Shown: piece after piece, positions 8,540-17,748 of the stretch
How the letters are laid out: each line of letters starts with the position of its first letter
Position numbering within the stretch: the stretch's first letter is position 1
Source of the DNA: a bacterium
GTDB taxonomy: Bacteria > Desulfobacterota > DSWW01
Direction of reading: 5' to 3'
Assembly (NCBI GenBank): GCA_028277985.1
Contig: JANQFG010000007.1
Span: forward strand, 1 to 64,000
Length of the DNA: 64,000 bases
Notes under the pieces: generated by a model
The model's database searches: none
Told to the model about the DNA's origin: nothing
What the model saw: the letters and a program-made list of their open reading frames with translations, nothing else
Position numbers and translations under genes: made by a program

Positions 8540-10831
8540 ATGGAAAAGGTGACGAGCTGCCCAAAGGGAAGAGTCTCCCTGCATATGCTCGCTTTCGCCG
8601 CATTGCTCTTGTCCTTCCTCTTCCTGGGGGCCTCGTGCAAGGGAAAGTCGCAACAGGCGACCGCCATGAAACCGGCTGCCACGGATTCCCTCCCGGAGAA
8701 CCAGGCGCCCGGCCATGACAGGCCCCGCAACAATCGCCTGATCCACGAAAAGAGCCCCTACCTGCTCCAGCATGCCGACAACCCGGTGGACTGGTATCCA
8801 TGGGGGAAAGAGGCGTTTGAAAAGGCGCGGAGGGAGGACAAGCCGATCCTGCTTTCGATCGGCTACTCCACCTGCCACTGGTGCCACGTCATGGCGCACG
8901 AGTCTTTTGAAGACCCTGTGGTCGGGCTAAGGATGAACGAGGTCTTTGTTTCGATCAAGGTGGATCGGGAAGAGAGGCCCGACATCGACAACATCTACAT
9001 GACCGTCTGCCAGATGATGACCGGGCACGGCGGATGGCCGCTCACGGTCATCCTCACGCCGGACAAGAAGCCCTTTTTCGCGGGCACCTACTTCCCCCGG
9101 GAGGCACGGTTCGGGAGGCCCGGGATTCTCGAGTTGATCGACCGGATCGAGGAGGCGTGGAAGACCCGCAGAGAAGACACGCTCAAGTCCGCAGAGGAGG
9201 TTACTGCCGCCCTGCTGCGGGTGTCGCGAAACACGCCCGGCGATGATCTGGGAGAGAAGACGCTGGAAAAGGCCTATCAGGGGCTTTCGGACAACTTCGA
9301 TGAGAAGTATGGGGGGTTCGGTACAGCGCCCAAGTTCCCCGAGCCTTCCAAGCTGCTCTTCCTGCTGCGCTACTGGAAGCGTAGCGGCAAGGAGGAAGCG
9401 CTCCGCATTGCCGAGGAGACTCTTCAGGCCCTGCGGCGCGGAGGCATCTACGATCACGTTGGTTTCGGCTTTCATCGCTACGCCACGGACACGCGATGGA
9501 CTGTGCCGCACTTCGAGAAGATGCTCTACGATCAGGCCATGATCGCCATGGCGTATGTCGAGGCCTACCAGGCCACGGGCAAGCAGGAATACGAACGCAC
9601 CGTGCGGGAAATCTTCGCCTACGTTCTCCGAGATATGCGTTCTCCCGAAGGAGGCTTCTATGCCGCCGAAGATGCGGACAGCGAGGGCGAGGAGGGCAAA
9701 TTCTACCTTTGGAGCTGGGATGAGGTCGGCCGGGTCCTTGGCGAAGGGAAAGCGGGCCTCATCCGCCCGGTCTTCTCGATGGAGAAGTCCGGGAATTTCG
9801 TCGAGCCGACCCACGCCGGTGAAGGCCACTCAGGATCCTTTGGGAAAAACATACTCCATCTGGAGGAGCCGCTGGAGGACATCGCAAAGGAACGGGGCAT
9901 TTCCGAGAAGGAGCTTCGTACCCGTATCGGCCGGGCGAGAGAGAAGCTCTTCGAAGCAAGGAAAGAGCGGATTCATCCGCACAAGGACGACAAAATCCTC
10001 GCCAACTGGAACGGGCTCATGATCGCTTCGCTGGCCAGGGCAGCCCGTGCCCTGGATGAGCCCGCGTTTGCAGAGGCCGCAAAAGGGGCGGCGGATTTCA
10101 TCCTCGAGAAGATGCGTGACGACAGGGGAAGGCTCCTTCATCGCTACCGCGAAGGGGAGGCCGCCATTTCCGGCATGCTGACCGACTATGCCTTCCTCGG
10201 TTGGGGCATGATCGAGCTCTACGAGGCGACCTTCGAGGTCAAGTACCTACGCTCGGCTCTTTCCCTGACAAAGCACATGCAGGAGCACTTCTGGGACGAT
10301 GAAACGGGTGGCTTCTTCCTTGCCCCCGACGACGGAGAGAAGCTGATCGTGAGGCGAAAGAAGATCTACGACGGTGCTCTGCCGAGCGGAAACGCTGTGG
10401 CGGCCCTGAACCTGCTTCGGCTTGGTCGGTTGACCGGCGCAACCGAGTTGGAGAAGCAAGCGAACCGGACCGTGCGCGCATTCTCCGGGTCGGTTCAGGA
10501 ATACCCGGCCGCGTTCTCGCACATGATGATCGCCCTGAGCTTTGGGTTGGGGCCAAACCACGAGGTGATTGTCGTCGGGCACTCCAATGGGAAGGACACA
10601 GAGGCGATGGTCGAGGCACTGGGGAAGACCTACGCCCCGAACAAGGTCGTGCTGCTGAAGCCGACCGAGAAAGATTCGCCCGAGATCCTGGAACTGGCTC
10701 CCTATGCAGAGCACCCCTACAGCTTCGATGGAAAGGCCACTGCCTACGTCTGCACCAACCACCTGTGCAAACGGCCTACAACCGACATCGGCGAGATGCT
10801 CGAGTTGCTGCACGCAGCACCTGACACCTGA
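8540..10831 (+). CDS. DUF255/YyaL-type protein: thioredoxin-like domain plus six-hairpin glycosidase-like domain
   Basis: The 763-residue product starts with a hydrophobic leader ending in LGASC, suggesting a lipoprotein or membrane anchor. A thioredoxin-like domain follows, with STCHWCHVM, the [16 protein letters not shown] signature of the family, and [11 protein letters not shown]. The C-terminal two thirds form an (alpha/alpha)6-barrel-like region with [10 protein letters not shown] and [16 protein letters not shown]. The human homologue is SPATA20; the molecular role is not established. ATG at 8540 was chosen because the longer frame only adds an upstream non-conserved segment. An exported version is a little unusual; many homologues are cytosolic. 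Confidence 0.88.
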   Translation: MEKVTSCPKGRVSLHMLAFAALLLSFLFLGASCKGKSQQATAMKPAATDSLPENQAPGHDRPRNNRLIHEKSPYLLQHADNPVDWYPWGKEAFEKARREDKPILLSIGYSTCHWCHVMAHESFEDPVVGLRMNEVFVSIKVDREERPDIDNIYMTVCQMMTGHGGWPLTVILTPDKKPFFAGTYFPREARFGRPGILELIDRIEEAWKTRREDTLKSAEEVTAALLRVSRNTPGDDLGEKTLEKAYQGLSDNFDEKYGGFGTAPKFPEPSKLLFLLRYWKRSGKEEALRIAEETLQALRRGGIYDHVGFGFHRYATDTRWTVPHFEKMLYDQAMIAMAYVEAYQATGKQEYERTVREIFAYVLRDMRSPEGGFYAAEDADSEGEEGKFYLWSWDEVGRVLGEGKAGLIRPVFSMEKSGNFVEPTHAGEGHSGSFGKNILHLEEPLEDIAKERGISEKELRTRIGRAREKLFEARKERIHPHKDDKILANWNGLMIASLARAARALDEPAFAEAAKGAADFILEKMRDDRGRLLHRYREGEAAISGMLTDYAFLGWGMIELYEATFEVKYLRSALSLTKHMQEHFWDDETGGFFLAPDDGEKLIVRRKKIYDGALPSGNAVAALNLLRLGRLTGATELEKQANRTVRAFSGSVQEYPAAFSHMMIALSFGLGPNHEVIVVGHSNGKDTEAMVEALGKTYAPNKVVLLKPTEKDSPEILELAPYAEHPYSFDGKATAYVCTNHLCKRPTTDIGEMLELLHAAPDT

Positions 10832-10851
10832 GCCCTGGTTCAATGTGCCCG

Positions 10852-11433
10852 TTAGCCCGGCTTCACCGCACAATAGGAATGGAAAAGTGGATATTCGCGG
10901 GAATCCAGAATCTCCAGGCCATGGTCCATCATGCCGGTCTCGAATTCGTCGAGAGTGAAGCCGGCTTCCGGAACGTGCCAACTGAACCACCGATCGACGA
11001 AGCCGACCAGGACCCGGTCCGGCTCTTCCACGAAGAGCCTGCCTCCGGGAACCAGGACCCTTTGGATTTCTGAAAGTGCGGTTCTCCACGCCGGGATGTG
11101 GTGCAGGATTCCGAAGACGACCACATAGTCGATGCTTTCGTCTTCGAAGTCGGAAAGGTCCGTTGCATCCATGACAAGGAATTCAGCGTTCGGCAGGTCG
11201 ATCCGCCGGGTCAGTTCGATCTGCTCGGGCATGAGGTCGATGCCCACATAGCGTGCGGGGCTGAGCCGGGAGAGCAGCTTCGCGCCGTAGCCGGAGCCGC
11301 ACCCTATCTCGAGGATCCGTTTGCCGGTCCCGGTCAGGCCCATCTGCTGGAAGAGGCGGAACTCGAGCTGCCTCTGGACGTATCTGCGCAATGGATTGTT
11401 CATGGCCAGGAATTCGAGCTTTGTCAGGCGCAC
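10852..11433 (-). CDS. Class I SAM-dependent methyltransferase
   Basis: The 193-residue protein carries motif I ILEIGCGSGYGAKLL, an acidic motif II (VGIDLMPEQ), and IDYVVVFGILHHIP with VLVPGGRLFVEEP, all typical of Methyltransf_11/25 proteins. The substrate is unknown. It lies downstream of an SRPBCC-like gene on the same strand, 74 bases apart, and converges with the DUF255 gene, ending 21 bases from its stop. Confidence 0.85.
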   Translation of the reverse strand: MRLTKLEFLAMNNPLRRYVQRQLEFRLFQQMGLTGTGKRILEIGCGSGYGAKLLSRLSPARYVGIDLMPEQIELTRRIDLPNAEFLVMDATDLSDFEDESIDYVVVFGILHHIPAWRTALSEIQRVLVPGGRLFVEEPDRVLVGFVDRWFSWHVPEAGFTLDEFETGMMDHGLEILDSREYPLFHSYCAVKPG

Positions 11434-11507
11434 GAGTTGTTTCCTTTCTCAGATTTCTCGATGTGCGGCCTCATCGGGCCTGCCTTTCCGGCTTCTTCTG
11501 CAAAACC

Positions 11508-11987
11508 TCACGCGGCTGAAAAGTCGAATGACCGGGCCACCAGCTTTCTCCAGCGGCGCTGCCGATGTCTGAAGAAGACTTGGGCAAAACCCCAGACGAA
11601 AGGGGTGAGAATCCCCGCCTCAACGGTCAGCCTGTCTCTGTACAGGGTTCCATCGCCGGAAGGCTCTATCGTGACGAGATGATCCCAGGTACGCATGAGG
11701 GTTCCGTGACCTTCGTCATGAAGACAGAAGGCCCCATTTCGCTCCGGAAAGGACACGACCATGGCCTGCTTGCCGAAGGGGATGAAGCCGAACAGATACG
11801 TGGAAACCCAGTACGTTCCCTCCGAAAAGACCTCCGGAAGCTCGGCCGGCCCGCTGGGACGTACCTTGATCAGCGGGGCGGCAACGTACCGGAACAAACG
11901 GGTGGTTCTCATGTGGCTGATGGCCTGTTCGGGTTTGCACGGAAGATAGGTCGATACGTCGAGCCGCATGTGGTTTCTCCTCTTCAT
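11508..11987 (-). CDS. SRPBCC/START-like ligand-binding domain protein
   Basis: The 159-residue sequence (MRLDVSTYLPCKPEQA near the start, then an internal beta-rich region and a C-terminal helix FFRHRQRRWRKLVARS) fits a single helix-grip domain of the SRPBCC superfamily, which binds lipids or aromatic ligands. No catalytic residue can be assigned. Two starts are plausible: ATG 11987 after AGAGGAAACGA, or ATG 11969 after GAGGAG. It is followed by the methyltransferase on the same strand and may be in one operon with it. Confidence 0.6.
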   Translation of the reverse strand: MKRRNHMRLDVSTYLPCKPEQAISHMRTTRLFRYVAAPLIKVRPSGPAELPEVFSEGTYWVSTYLFGFIPFGKQAMVVSFPERNGAFCLHDEGHGTLMRTWDHLVTIEPSGDGTLYRDRLTVEAGILTPFVWGFAQVFFRHRQRRWRKLVARSFDFSAA

Positions 11988-12056
11988 TCGTTTCCTCTAA
12001 TATGAGTAATTACTCGCAAGCCGTCAACTCGCATTCCACACCACCCCTCAGCGTCC

Positions 12057-12322
12057 GGGTCGGACCAAGCCAACTACTCAATTTCCATAGGGAAAAGAAG
12101 CTCAGAGAGGCGGAACCAGGCCTTAAAGGCCATTTCCCCGACTCGCAAAAGGCTTCTAAGGGATTGGTTCCGAGAAACAGAATGCAGGGGTGGGTTGGGG
12201 AGAAGGCGGCCGCCAACCGTTAGAGGCCATTTCCTTCGTCAAGATATCAGCTGTAAGAGCAGAAATGGATCTGTTTTTGGCGTATTATTCTCTTGCATCA
12301 GACACATAGCTTGGTCCGACCC
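12057..12322. mobile_element. Non-coding element with 14-bp perfect terminal inverted repeats (MITE/REP-like)
   Basis: The ends are GGGTCGGACCAAGC (12057-12070) and its exact reverse complement (12309-12322). The 266-base interior has no convincing coding frame. The right end (CATCAGACACATAGCTTGGT onward) is shared for 27 bases with the element at 21205-21373, and the interiors share weaker blocks, including AGGCC-flanked segments. A non-autonomous, transposase-mobilised origin is inferred. This element fills most of the 349-base gap between 11988 and 12336. Confidence 0.7.
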
Positions 12323-12336
12323 GATTTACTTCACAG

Positions 12337-13170
12337 TCAGTGACGGACCTTCACGAACAAATGGAACCCGGCCAAGACCCACGTTTGATTCATCGTGTTG
12401 AAGCCGAGGAGTGCCCAATAGCAGGGAAACCCGGTGCCCAGGTTGTTCCACCACTCGAACGGCATAAGCAGAGTCGTATCATCCGTGCGAATAAGATAGA
12501 TGCCGTTGTCCGCACCGAATTGGGTGATTCCGTCCAGGCCCGAGCCGCCCTCCGCCAGGCTCGTTCCGAAGTCGAACTCAACGACCTGATTCTGGGTGCT
12601 GCCTCCGGCGAAATTGAAATCATTCATGCTGGTGGTCTGGGTGAGCAGGGCCCCCTCGGTGTCGAATCCAAGGGTGCCCTCGGCCGCGACGTAGCTGAAG
12701 CCGGATGCCGCATCCTCTTCCTGTACCGCGGCGTACCAAGCCCATGAGTTTCCGGTAGCATGCTCATGGAGCTTCCGAAAGCACAGCAGGATGGGATGGC
12801 GCTCGCCGAGAGAGTCCGAGATGATGACCGTTGTGTCAAAATTTGAGGTGCCATTCACATCGTCGGGGTCGAAAGGGTCGGTGATCACGGAAGCACCGGA
12901 GTCGAGGTTCCCCTGGATCACGACCTCGGAGGTCTTCCCTGGTAGGTATAGGAAATGGGGGATATATCCCCCATAGCCGACGGCATCGTAGTAGAAGAAA
13001 GAGAGGAACAGGTAGGCTTCCGCCCGGCTGGTGGGCGCCCAAGTGAATACAGGGGGAGACGAGACCAGGGAACCGTTCTCCGGTTCCACGAGCGTCAGTT
13101 GGGCAGCCGCCTCTAAGGGCAATGCGAACACCAACGCGGCTATCAGGCTCCATCGAACAATTGTTTTCAC
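12337..13170 (-). CDS. Secreted protein of unknown function, paralogue 1
   Basis: A GTG start at 13170, eight bases after GGGAGG, gives a clean signal peptide (WSLIAALVFALPLEAAAQ) and a 277-residue exported protein. The mature part begins LTLVEPENGSL.SSPPVFTW, a pattern like Ig/FnIII-type beta domains, and has a WAWYAAVQEEDAASGFSYVA central block. It is about half identical, by eye, to the next gene upstream on the same strand, with the same start and signal design, so the two arose by tandem duplication. I recognise no enzyme family. The longer frame to 13257 is not needed. Confidence 0.8.
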   Translation of the reverse strand: MKTIVRWSLIAALVFALPLEAAAQLTLVEPENGSLVSSPPVFTWAPTSRAEAYLFLSFFYYDAVGYGGYIPHFLYLPGKTSEVVIQGNLDSGASVITDPFDPDDVNGTSNFDTTVIISDSLGERHPILLCFRKLHEHATGNSWAWYAAVQEEDAASGFSYVAAEGTLGFDTEGALLTQTTSMNDFNFAGGSTQNQVVEFDFGTSLAEGGSGLDGITQFGADNGIYLIRTDDTTLLMPFEWWNNLGTGFPCYWALLGFNTMNQTWVLAGFHLFVKVRH

Positions 13171-13260
13171 GGATTTTTCCTCCCCTTTCGCGACCGAGAT
13201 GACATCTTCCGGATACGGTGCATTGTTAGACTGGCAGAGTATTTGCCATCCCTCCAACCA

Positions 13261-14091
13261 TTATTTCACCTTTATGAACGAGCGGAGTCCGGAGGGTATC
13301 CAGGTTTTGCTAGAGGAATCGTATGCGAAGACCGCCCAGAAGGAAGGAACCCAAGGGCCGACCTTGTTCCACAAGGCGGACGGCATGTCCAGTGTATTAT
13401 CGTCAGTTAGAATGCGATATACCCGCGACGCGGCTGCGAACTGGGTGATTCCGTCCAGACCGTCGCCGCCGCTGGCAGTGTCTGTACCGAAGTTGAAGTA
13501 GACATACTGACTCTGTTCTACCCCTCCGGCGAAATTGAAATCATTCATGCTGGTGATTTGGGTGACCAGGGCCCCTGCTGTGTCGAATCCGAGGGTGCCC
13601 TTGGTCGCGACGTAGCTGAAGCCGGATGCCGCATCCTCTTCCTGCACCACAGCGTACCATTCCCACCTGTTTCCGGTAACATGCTCATCGAGCTTTCGAA
13701 AGCACAGCAGGACGGGATGGCGCCCGCCCAGGGAGTCGGAGATGGAGATGGTTGTGATGAAATTGGTCGTGCCGTCCAGGTCGTTGACGTCGAATGGGTC
13801 TATAATCACTGGAGTACCGGAGTAGAGGTTGCCCTGGACTACCACGTCCGAAGTAGGCGCAACCATGTACAGAAAGTGAGGGATATAGCCGCCGTGGAGG
13901 GGCCCTTGGTAGTAAAAAAGGGAAAAGAACAGATGTGCCCCGGTTCTATCGGTTGATTCCCAAAGGAATTTGGGCGGCGAGGAAATCAGAGAGCCGTTCC
14001 TCGGTTCAAGGAGTGCAAGCTGCGCAAGGGCCTTTGACGGGAATGCAACCAGAAGTGCGGTCAGAAGGAACCACCGAAGGATCGCTTTCAC
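13261..14091 (-). CDS. Secreted protein of unknown function, paralogue 2
   Basis: This 276-residue exported protein has GTG at 14091 behind GGGGAGG, then the signal peptide WFLLTALLVAFPSKALAQ. The mature sequence parallels paralogue 1 block by block: LLEPRNGSLISSPPKF, GGYIPHFLYM, SISDSLGGRHPVLLCFRKL and DEHVTGNRWEWYAVVQEEDA. The pair is separated by 90 bases and probably co-transcribed. The conserved GGYIPHFLY and LGxRHPxLLCFRKL blocks may mark a shared functional surface. Function unknown. Confidence 0.8.
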   Translation of the reverse strand: MKAILRWFLLTALLVAFPSKALAQLALLEPRNGSLISSPPKFLWESTDRTGAHLFFSLFYYQGPLHGGYIPHFLYMVAPTSDVVVQGNLYSGTPVIIDPFDVNDLDGTTNFITTISISDSLGGRHPVLLCFRKLDEHVTGNRWEWYAVVQEEDAASGFSYVATKGTLGFDTAGALVTQITSMNDFNFAGGVEQSQYVYFNFGTDTASGGDGLDGITQFAAASRVYRILTDDNTLDMPSALWNKVGPWVPSFWAVFAYDSSSKTWIPSGLRSFIKVK

Positions 14092-14332
14092 GGTCTTGAC
14101 CTCCCCGATCTTGAATGGAATGAAGCCGTTCAGTTCCACGGTCTCCTCTCCCAATCAGCAAGAGATGTGCCATTCGGTGTGGATTCTTCTTCTATTCTAA
14201 AACCAGGATCTTAAGGCCCTGCAAGGCATTCGGGATGTCGATTGAAGCCGATAGTTTTCTGACTGTCAATCCATCTTTTTGACGATGAGACTCTTGTGTT
14301 AACTTTCCGTTAAGTTCCCGTAAATTTTCATC

Positions 14333-14361
14333 TTGACAACCCAGCCGGCACTTCGTAAAGT
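14333..14361 (+). promoter_or_regulatory. Predicted sigma70 promoter for the HlyD-TolC-VTC-CotH-DUF4956 operon
   Basis: TTGACA (14333-14338) and TAAAGT (14356-14361) have 17-base spacing. Just upstream, GTTAACTTTCCGTTAAGTTC (from about 14298) contains an AACTT/AAGTT inverted repeat that could be an activator or repressor site. The predicted leader to the first gene is about 150 bases. The rest of the 425-base gap (14092-14517) shows no gene. Confidence 0.6.
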
Positions 14362-14517
14362 AGATAAACCCTATTAGGCAGTGAATACTATACCACCTTT
14401 ACGTATTCAAAGGGTCCAACGTTTCAGCATGAAACACCTCCAGAACATCTTGAATTCCATATGCTTCTTTCCCGGAAGAAATCGTACCGATAAACGATCC
14501 AAAGCGTGCGCCGAGAC

Positions 14518-15624
14518 ATGAGCAGGATAAAACTTCTTTATTTCTTCTGGTTTTGCGGTGTCGTGGCCCTCGTCATGGTGTCCCGGGGCAATGGAACGGA
14601 TGTGGCCACATTCTTTGGAATCGCCGAAACGAGAGAGATCGTTGTCAACGCGGAAAAAGCGGTCGAGGTGCGAGAGATCAACGTGGTGCCCGGGCAATTG
14701 ATCCGTGCCGGGGAGCTCCTCGTGGCCCTTGACCGGCCGGAACTGACCCACAGGATCAACGAGATCTCCAATCAGATCGACAAGCTGAAAGCTCAGCAGC
14801 TGGTCAAAGCTGCAGATGTTCAGGCCCGGATCAACGAACTGGAAGCACAGCAGAAGGCAACGGTCGCGGATCTCCAATACAAGATTGCCCAGCTGAAGAA
14901 CAAGGAGAAGATCAACAAGGGCCTGACCGCTAATCTGCGGAGCATTCAACAGGATAAGGATGCAAAGACCAAAGAAGGCATCAGGAGCCCCCTGCAGGTA
15001 CAGGCCGAAGGCTTGAGGAAGGAACTCGAACTCGGTACTCACCTTACACAGCTCAAAATCAATACGCTCAGAGAGAATCTGGATTCATCCCAGGCCGCCG
15101 GTTCCATTCAGCTGAAGGGCCTGGAAGAGGAACTCGATCTCCTTCATGCGGAAAAGAACGGTCTTCTGAAGCACTCACCCATCACCGGTGTCATCGGCTC
15201 GGTGAACTTCAAACAGGGAGAAAAGGTTTCTCCCTTTGTCCCCATTCTGACGGTACATTCCCGGTGTCCGGCCTATGTAGAGGGGTATATTCACGAAAAC
15301 GTGTACAGCCGCATTTCCGTGAAGGACAAGGTCAGGGTCGTGTCCATGGCGAACAACAGCGCCGCCACCATCGGTGAGGTGGTCGGTGTGGGCGCCAGAA
15401 TCGTGGAATACCCCCTAAGATTGCGGAAACGGCCGGATATTCAGATGTGGGGCCGTGAAGTTCAAATCCTGATTCCTCCGGAAAACCGGTTTCTCCTGGG
15501 GGAAAAACTCATCATTACTCCGGTCAAGTCACGCGACCACCGCACCGGTTTCGGCATTCTGAATGCCTTTTCCAAGAACCGAGAACCGAGCCGTATCGCA
15601 ACCAACAACGGCAAGGTCCCCTGA
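14518..15624 (+). CDS. HlyD-family periplasmic adaptor (membrane fusion protein)
   Basis: The product (about 368 residues) has one N-terminal membrane segment (LLYFFWFCGVVALVMV), a lipoyl-like half motif (VVPGQLIRAGELLVALDRPEL), a long heptad-rich coiled coil (about residues 75-215) and the returning lipoyl half SPITGVIGSVNFKQGEKVSP followed by a beta-barrel. This is the adaptor layout of type I secretion and tripartite export systems. It precedes a TolC-like gene and a CotH/VTC/DUF4956 set in one operon, but no ABC or RND pump gene is present, so its inner-membrane partner is missing or unconventional. ATG 14518 is preferred over GTG 14506. Confidence 0.85.
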   Translation: MSRIKLLYFFWFCGVVALVMVSRGNGTDVATFFGIAETREIVVNAEKAVEVREINVVPGQLIRAGELLVALDRPELTHRINEISNQIDKLKAQQLVKAADVQARINELEAQQKATVADLQYKIAQLKNKEKINKGLTANLRSIQQDKDAKTKEGIRSPLQVQAEGLRKELELGTHLTQLKINTLRENLDSSQAAGSIQLKGLEEELDLLHAEKNGLLKHSPITGVIGSVNFKQGEKVSPFVPILTVHSRCPAYVEGYIHENVYSRISVKDKVRVVSMANNSAATIGEVVGVGARIVEYPLRLRKRPDIQMWGREVQILIPPENRFLLGEKLIITPVKSRDHRTGFGILNAFSKNREPSRIATNNGKVP

Positions 15625-15664
15625 GCTCAAAGACGAACCGCTCAACGAAGATGAGGAGACTTCT

Positions 15665-16915
15665 ATGAAAAGGATGGTGGCCTTTCTGTTTTTCGTGTTT
15701 TTCGTGAGTTCCGTTTCCTGGGCGGAAGGAATTTCCGTTTCCGAATTCCTTTCGAGCGCTGCTCAGGATCCCACCCTGCACTTCCAGAACGAAAAGGTGG
15801 ATTACCTGGAGGGGTCCTCGCCCAACACCCCCTTCATCCGGGAAGTCGAATTCCGGGCCAGAATCGACGAGTTCAAGGAAAGCCAGCAAAGGTACGGCGT
15901 GCGACTCTCTCCGACCGGCTGGGGCGAGACGCGAAACGGCAAAAAGGTGTACAAGTCCAGGCTGGAATACAATGAGGCACAGCTCGAGCTGCTCTTGAAC
16001 AAGGCCCTGAAACGCAGATACCGGCTGTTGATCGATTTCATCAGGACGCGGGACCTTCTGGACCTGAACCGGAAACTGATGGACATTGCTGAAGATCGTG
16101 CGGACATCAAGCGGAAGAGCATCGAGGATCTCGACGCTGATCCGACGGCTCTGGTTGCGGCCGAAGACGATATCATTCAATTGCAGCTCGACATCATCGA
16201 CCTCGAGAACTCTGTTCGCGATCTGGAAGATGAAATGAGGACCGCCATGGGTGCGGATGGTGCCGTTTCACTGGAGGCGGCGGGACTGATCGATATGGAT
16301 GAGATCAAGAAGGCGATCGAGGATTTCAGCCATCCACCGGAGATGGAAAACATCCACATCCGAAGAGCCCATTTGAGTACCGAGCTGGCCGAGAACCGAT
16401 ACAACCTGGAAAAGGCGGAAAACCGGCGGTACTTCAGTTTCTTCCAATTCGACTACGAGATGGACGAGCGACGAGATTTCGAGGAAGCCATGATCCTCAG
16501 ATTCGGTGTCATGCTTCCCATCGTCAACCAGAATCGACTCGATATAGACCGAAGAATGATAACGAGCCTCAGGGAGAAGAGCGACTACGAAAATCTGAAG
16601 AGGGAGATCGCGGGGGACATCTCCTTCTTTCTGAGGGATCTGGAACGGTCCATGAAACAGTACGACATCCTGCTGCAGAGACAGGCGGCCAGCAACGCCA
16701 AATCGTCCCTCGAGGTTTTCCAGCGAATCGAGGGGACCAACCCACTCAAGCTTCTCAAGATGAAGAAGAGCATGCTGAGGACCGAAGTGGCCCTCACCAA
16801 GATGAAACGTCGGATCTTCAGAAAATACATCAACCTTCTGGATGTGTCCGGCAAACTGGCTGAGAAGCCCTTGAGGAATCATCTGTCGACGAATCTGGAG
16901 CCGTTGGATCTATGA
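15665..16915 (+). CDS. TolC-like outer-membrane/periplasmic coiled-coil protein
   Basis: A signal peptide (MVAFLFFVFFVSSVSWAEG) is followed by about 390 residues rich in long helices (LLNKALKRRYRLLIDFIRTRDLLDLNRKL region, YENLKREIAGDISFFLRDLERS region), consistent with the outer membrane efflux protein fold, although the sequence is divergent and I see weak beta-barrel character. ATG 15665 (416 residues) was chosen for the signal peptide. It lies 40 bases after the adaptor gene and overlaps the next gene by 4 bases (ATGA), so it is in the same operon. It would form the outer-membrane exit of the export machine. Confidence 0.65.
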   Translation: MKRMVAFLFFVFFVSSVSWAEGISVSEFLSSAAQDPTLHFQNEKVDYLEGSSPNTPFIREVEFRARIDEFKESQQRYGVRLSPTGWGETRNGKKVYKSRLEYNEAQLELLLNKALKRRYRLLIDFIRTRDLLDLNRKLMDIAEDRADIKRKSIEDLDADPTALVAAEDDIIQLQLDIIDLENSVRDLEDEMRTAMGADGAVSLEAAGLIDMDEIKKAIEDFSHPPEMENIHIRRAHLSTELAENRYNLEKAENRRYFSFFQFDYEMDERRDFEEAMILRFGVMLPIVNQNRLDIDRRMITSLREKSDYENLKREIAGDISFFLRDLERSMKQYDILLQRQAASNAKSSLEVFQRIEGTNPLKLLKMKKSMLRTEVALTKMKRRIFRKYINLLDVSGKLAEKPLRNHLSTNLEPLDL

Positions 16916-17724
16916 GACCCGCGCAATCCATAGAAGCGTTGCGTCTGCTCGAGCGATTGGAGCTCAAATTCCATATCCCGGAGACGATGGTAGAGCCCCT
17001 ATCGAACTACGTTTCGATATACTGTTCACCGGACAAGTATTCCCGGGATGCGGAAGACGGGCTCTACACGGTGAACAGTCTCTACATGGATTCTCCCAAC
17101 TATCTCTTTCTCCGCAGGCGGCTCGACGGGTCCGCCAATCGGATCAATATGCGTATTCGGTCGTACGGCGATACGGGCGAGCTTCCCTTCTTCCTGGAAA
17201 TCAAACAGAAGGAGGTTCAGATCATCCGAAAGTTCCGGGTGATGGTCCGGGATCCTGCCCGGCGACAACCTCTGGAAGAACTCGGCGTCGAGGCGCTTCG
17301 AGATTCGGGCACCGGCGACCCCGGGAGCCACCTAAATCTGTTCCTGCGGCTGGCTCATACCTATCAGATCGAGCCGAAGGTTCTTCTGCAGTACAAGAGG
17401 AGGGCCTATGTGTCCGAGGTCGATGACTACGCCAGGGTGACCTTTGACACCGACTTGAAATATTGCCCACCAAGGGGGTATCGACCCTACGCGGAGGCGG
17501 CCCGATTCATTCCATGCGACCACGCTGCCGTGTTCGACCCGGGCTGCAACGTCATACTTGAGCTCAAATGCTATGCCTCACAGGTGCCGCTGTGGATGAT
17601 AGACCTGATCCGCTGTTTCGATCTTCTGCGGAGACGATTCTCGAAGTACGTGACGGCGGTTCGTGAGATATTTCAACAATACAAAGTGGGATCGTTCGGC
17701 AGGCAACATGCCTTCCGTATCTGA
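16912..17724 (+). CDS. VTC-domain protein (polyphosphate polymerase-like tunnel fold)
   Basis: The 270-residue protein has the order of motifs of VTC/CYTH-related domains: ERLELKFHIP at the start, VNSLYMDSPNYLFLRRRLDG, RINMRIRSYG, FFLEIKQKE and IIRKFRV, then YKRRAYVS and VILELKCYASQVPLWM near the end. The alternating basic residues (R/K) and acidic residues (E) match the tunnel that binds triphosphate and metal in eukaryotic Vtc4. Bacterial VTC-domain proteins commonly sit next to DUF4956 and CotH genes, as here. Polymerase activity is an inference. It overlaps the TolC-like gene by 4 bases. Confidence 0.8.
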   Translation: MRPAQSIEALRLLERLELKFHIPETMVEPLSNYVSIYCSPDKYSRDAEDGLYTVNSLYMDSPNYLFLRRRLDGSANRINMRIRSYGDTGELPFFLEIKQKEVQIIRKFRVMVRDPARRQPLEELGVEALRDSGTGDPGSHLNLFLRLAHTYQIEPKVLLQYKRRAYVSEVDDYARVTFDTDLKYCPPRGYRPYAEAARFIPCDHAAVFDPGCNVILELKCYASQVPLWMIDLIRCFDLLRRRFSKYVTAVREIFQQYKVGSFGRQHAFRI

Positions 17725-17748
17725 CGGAGAGAATGGAGGAGTCGCATC

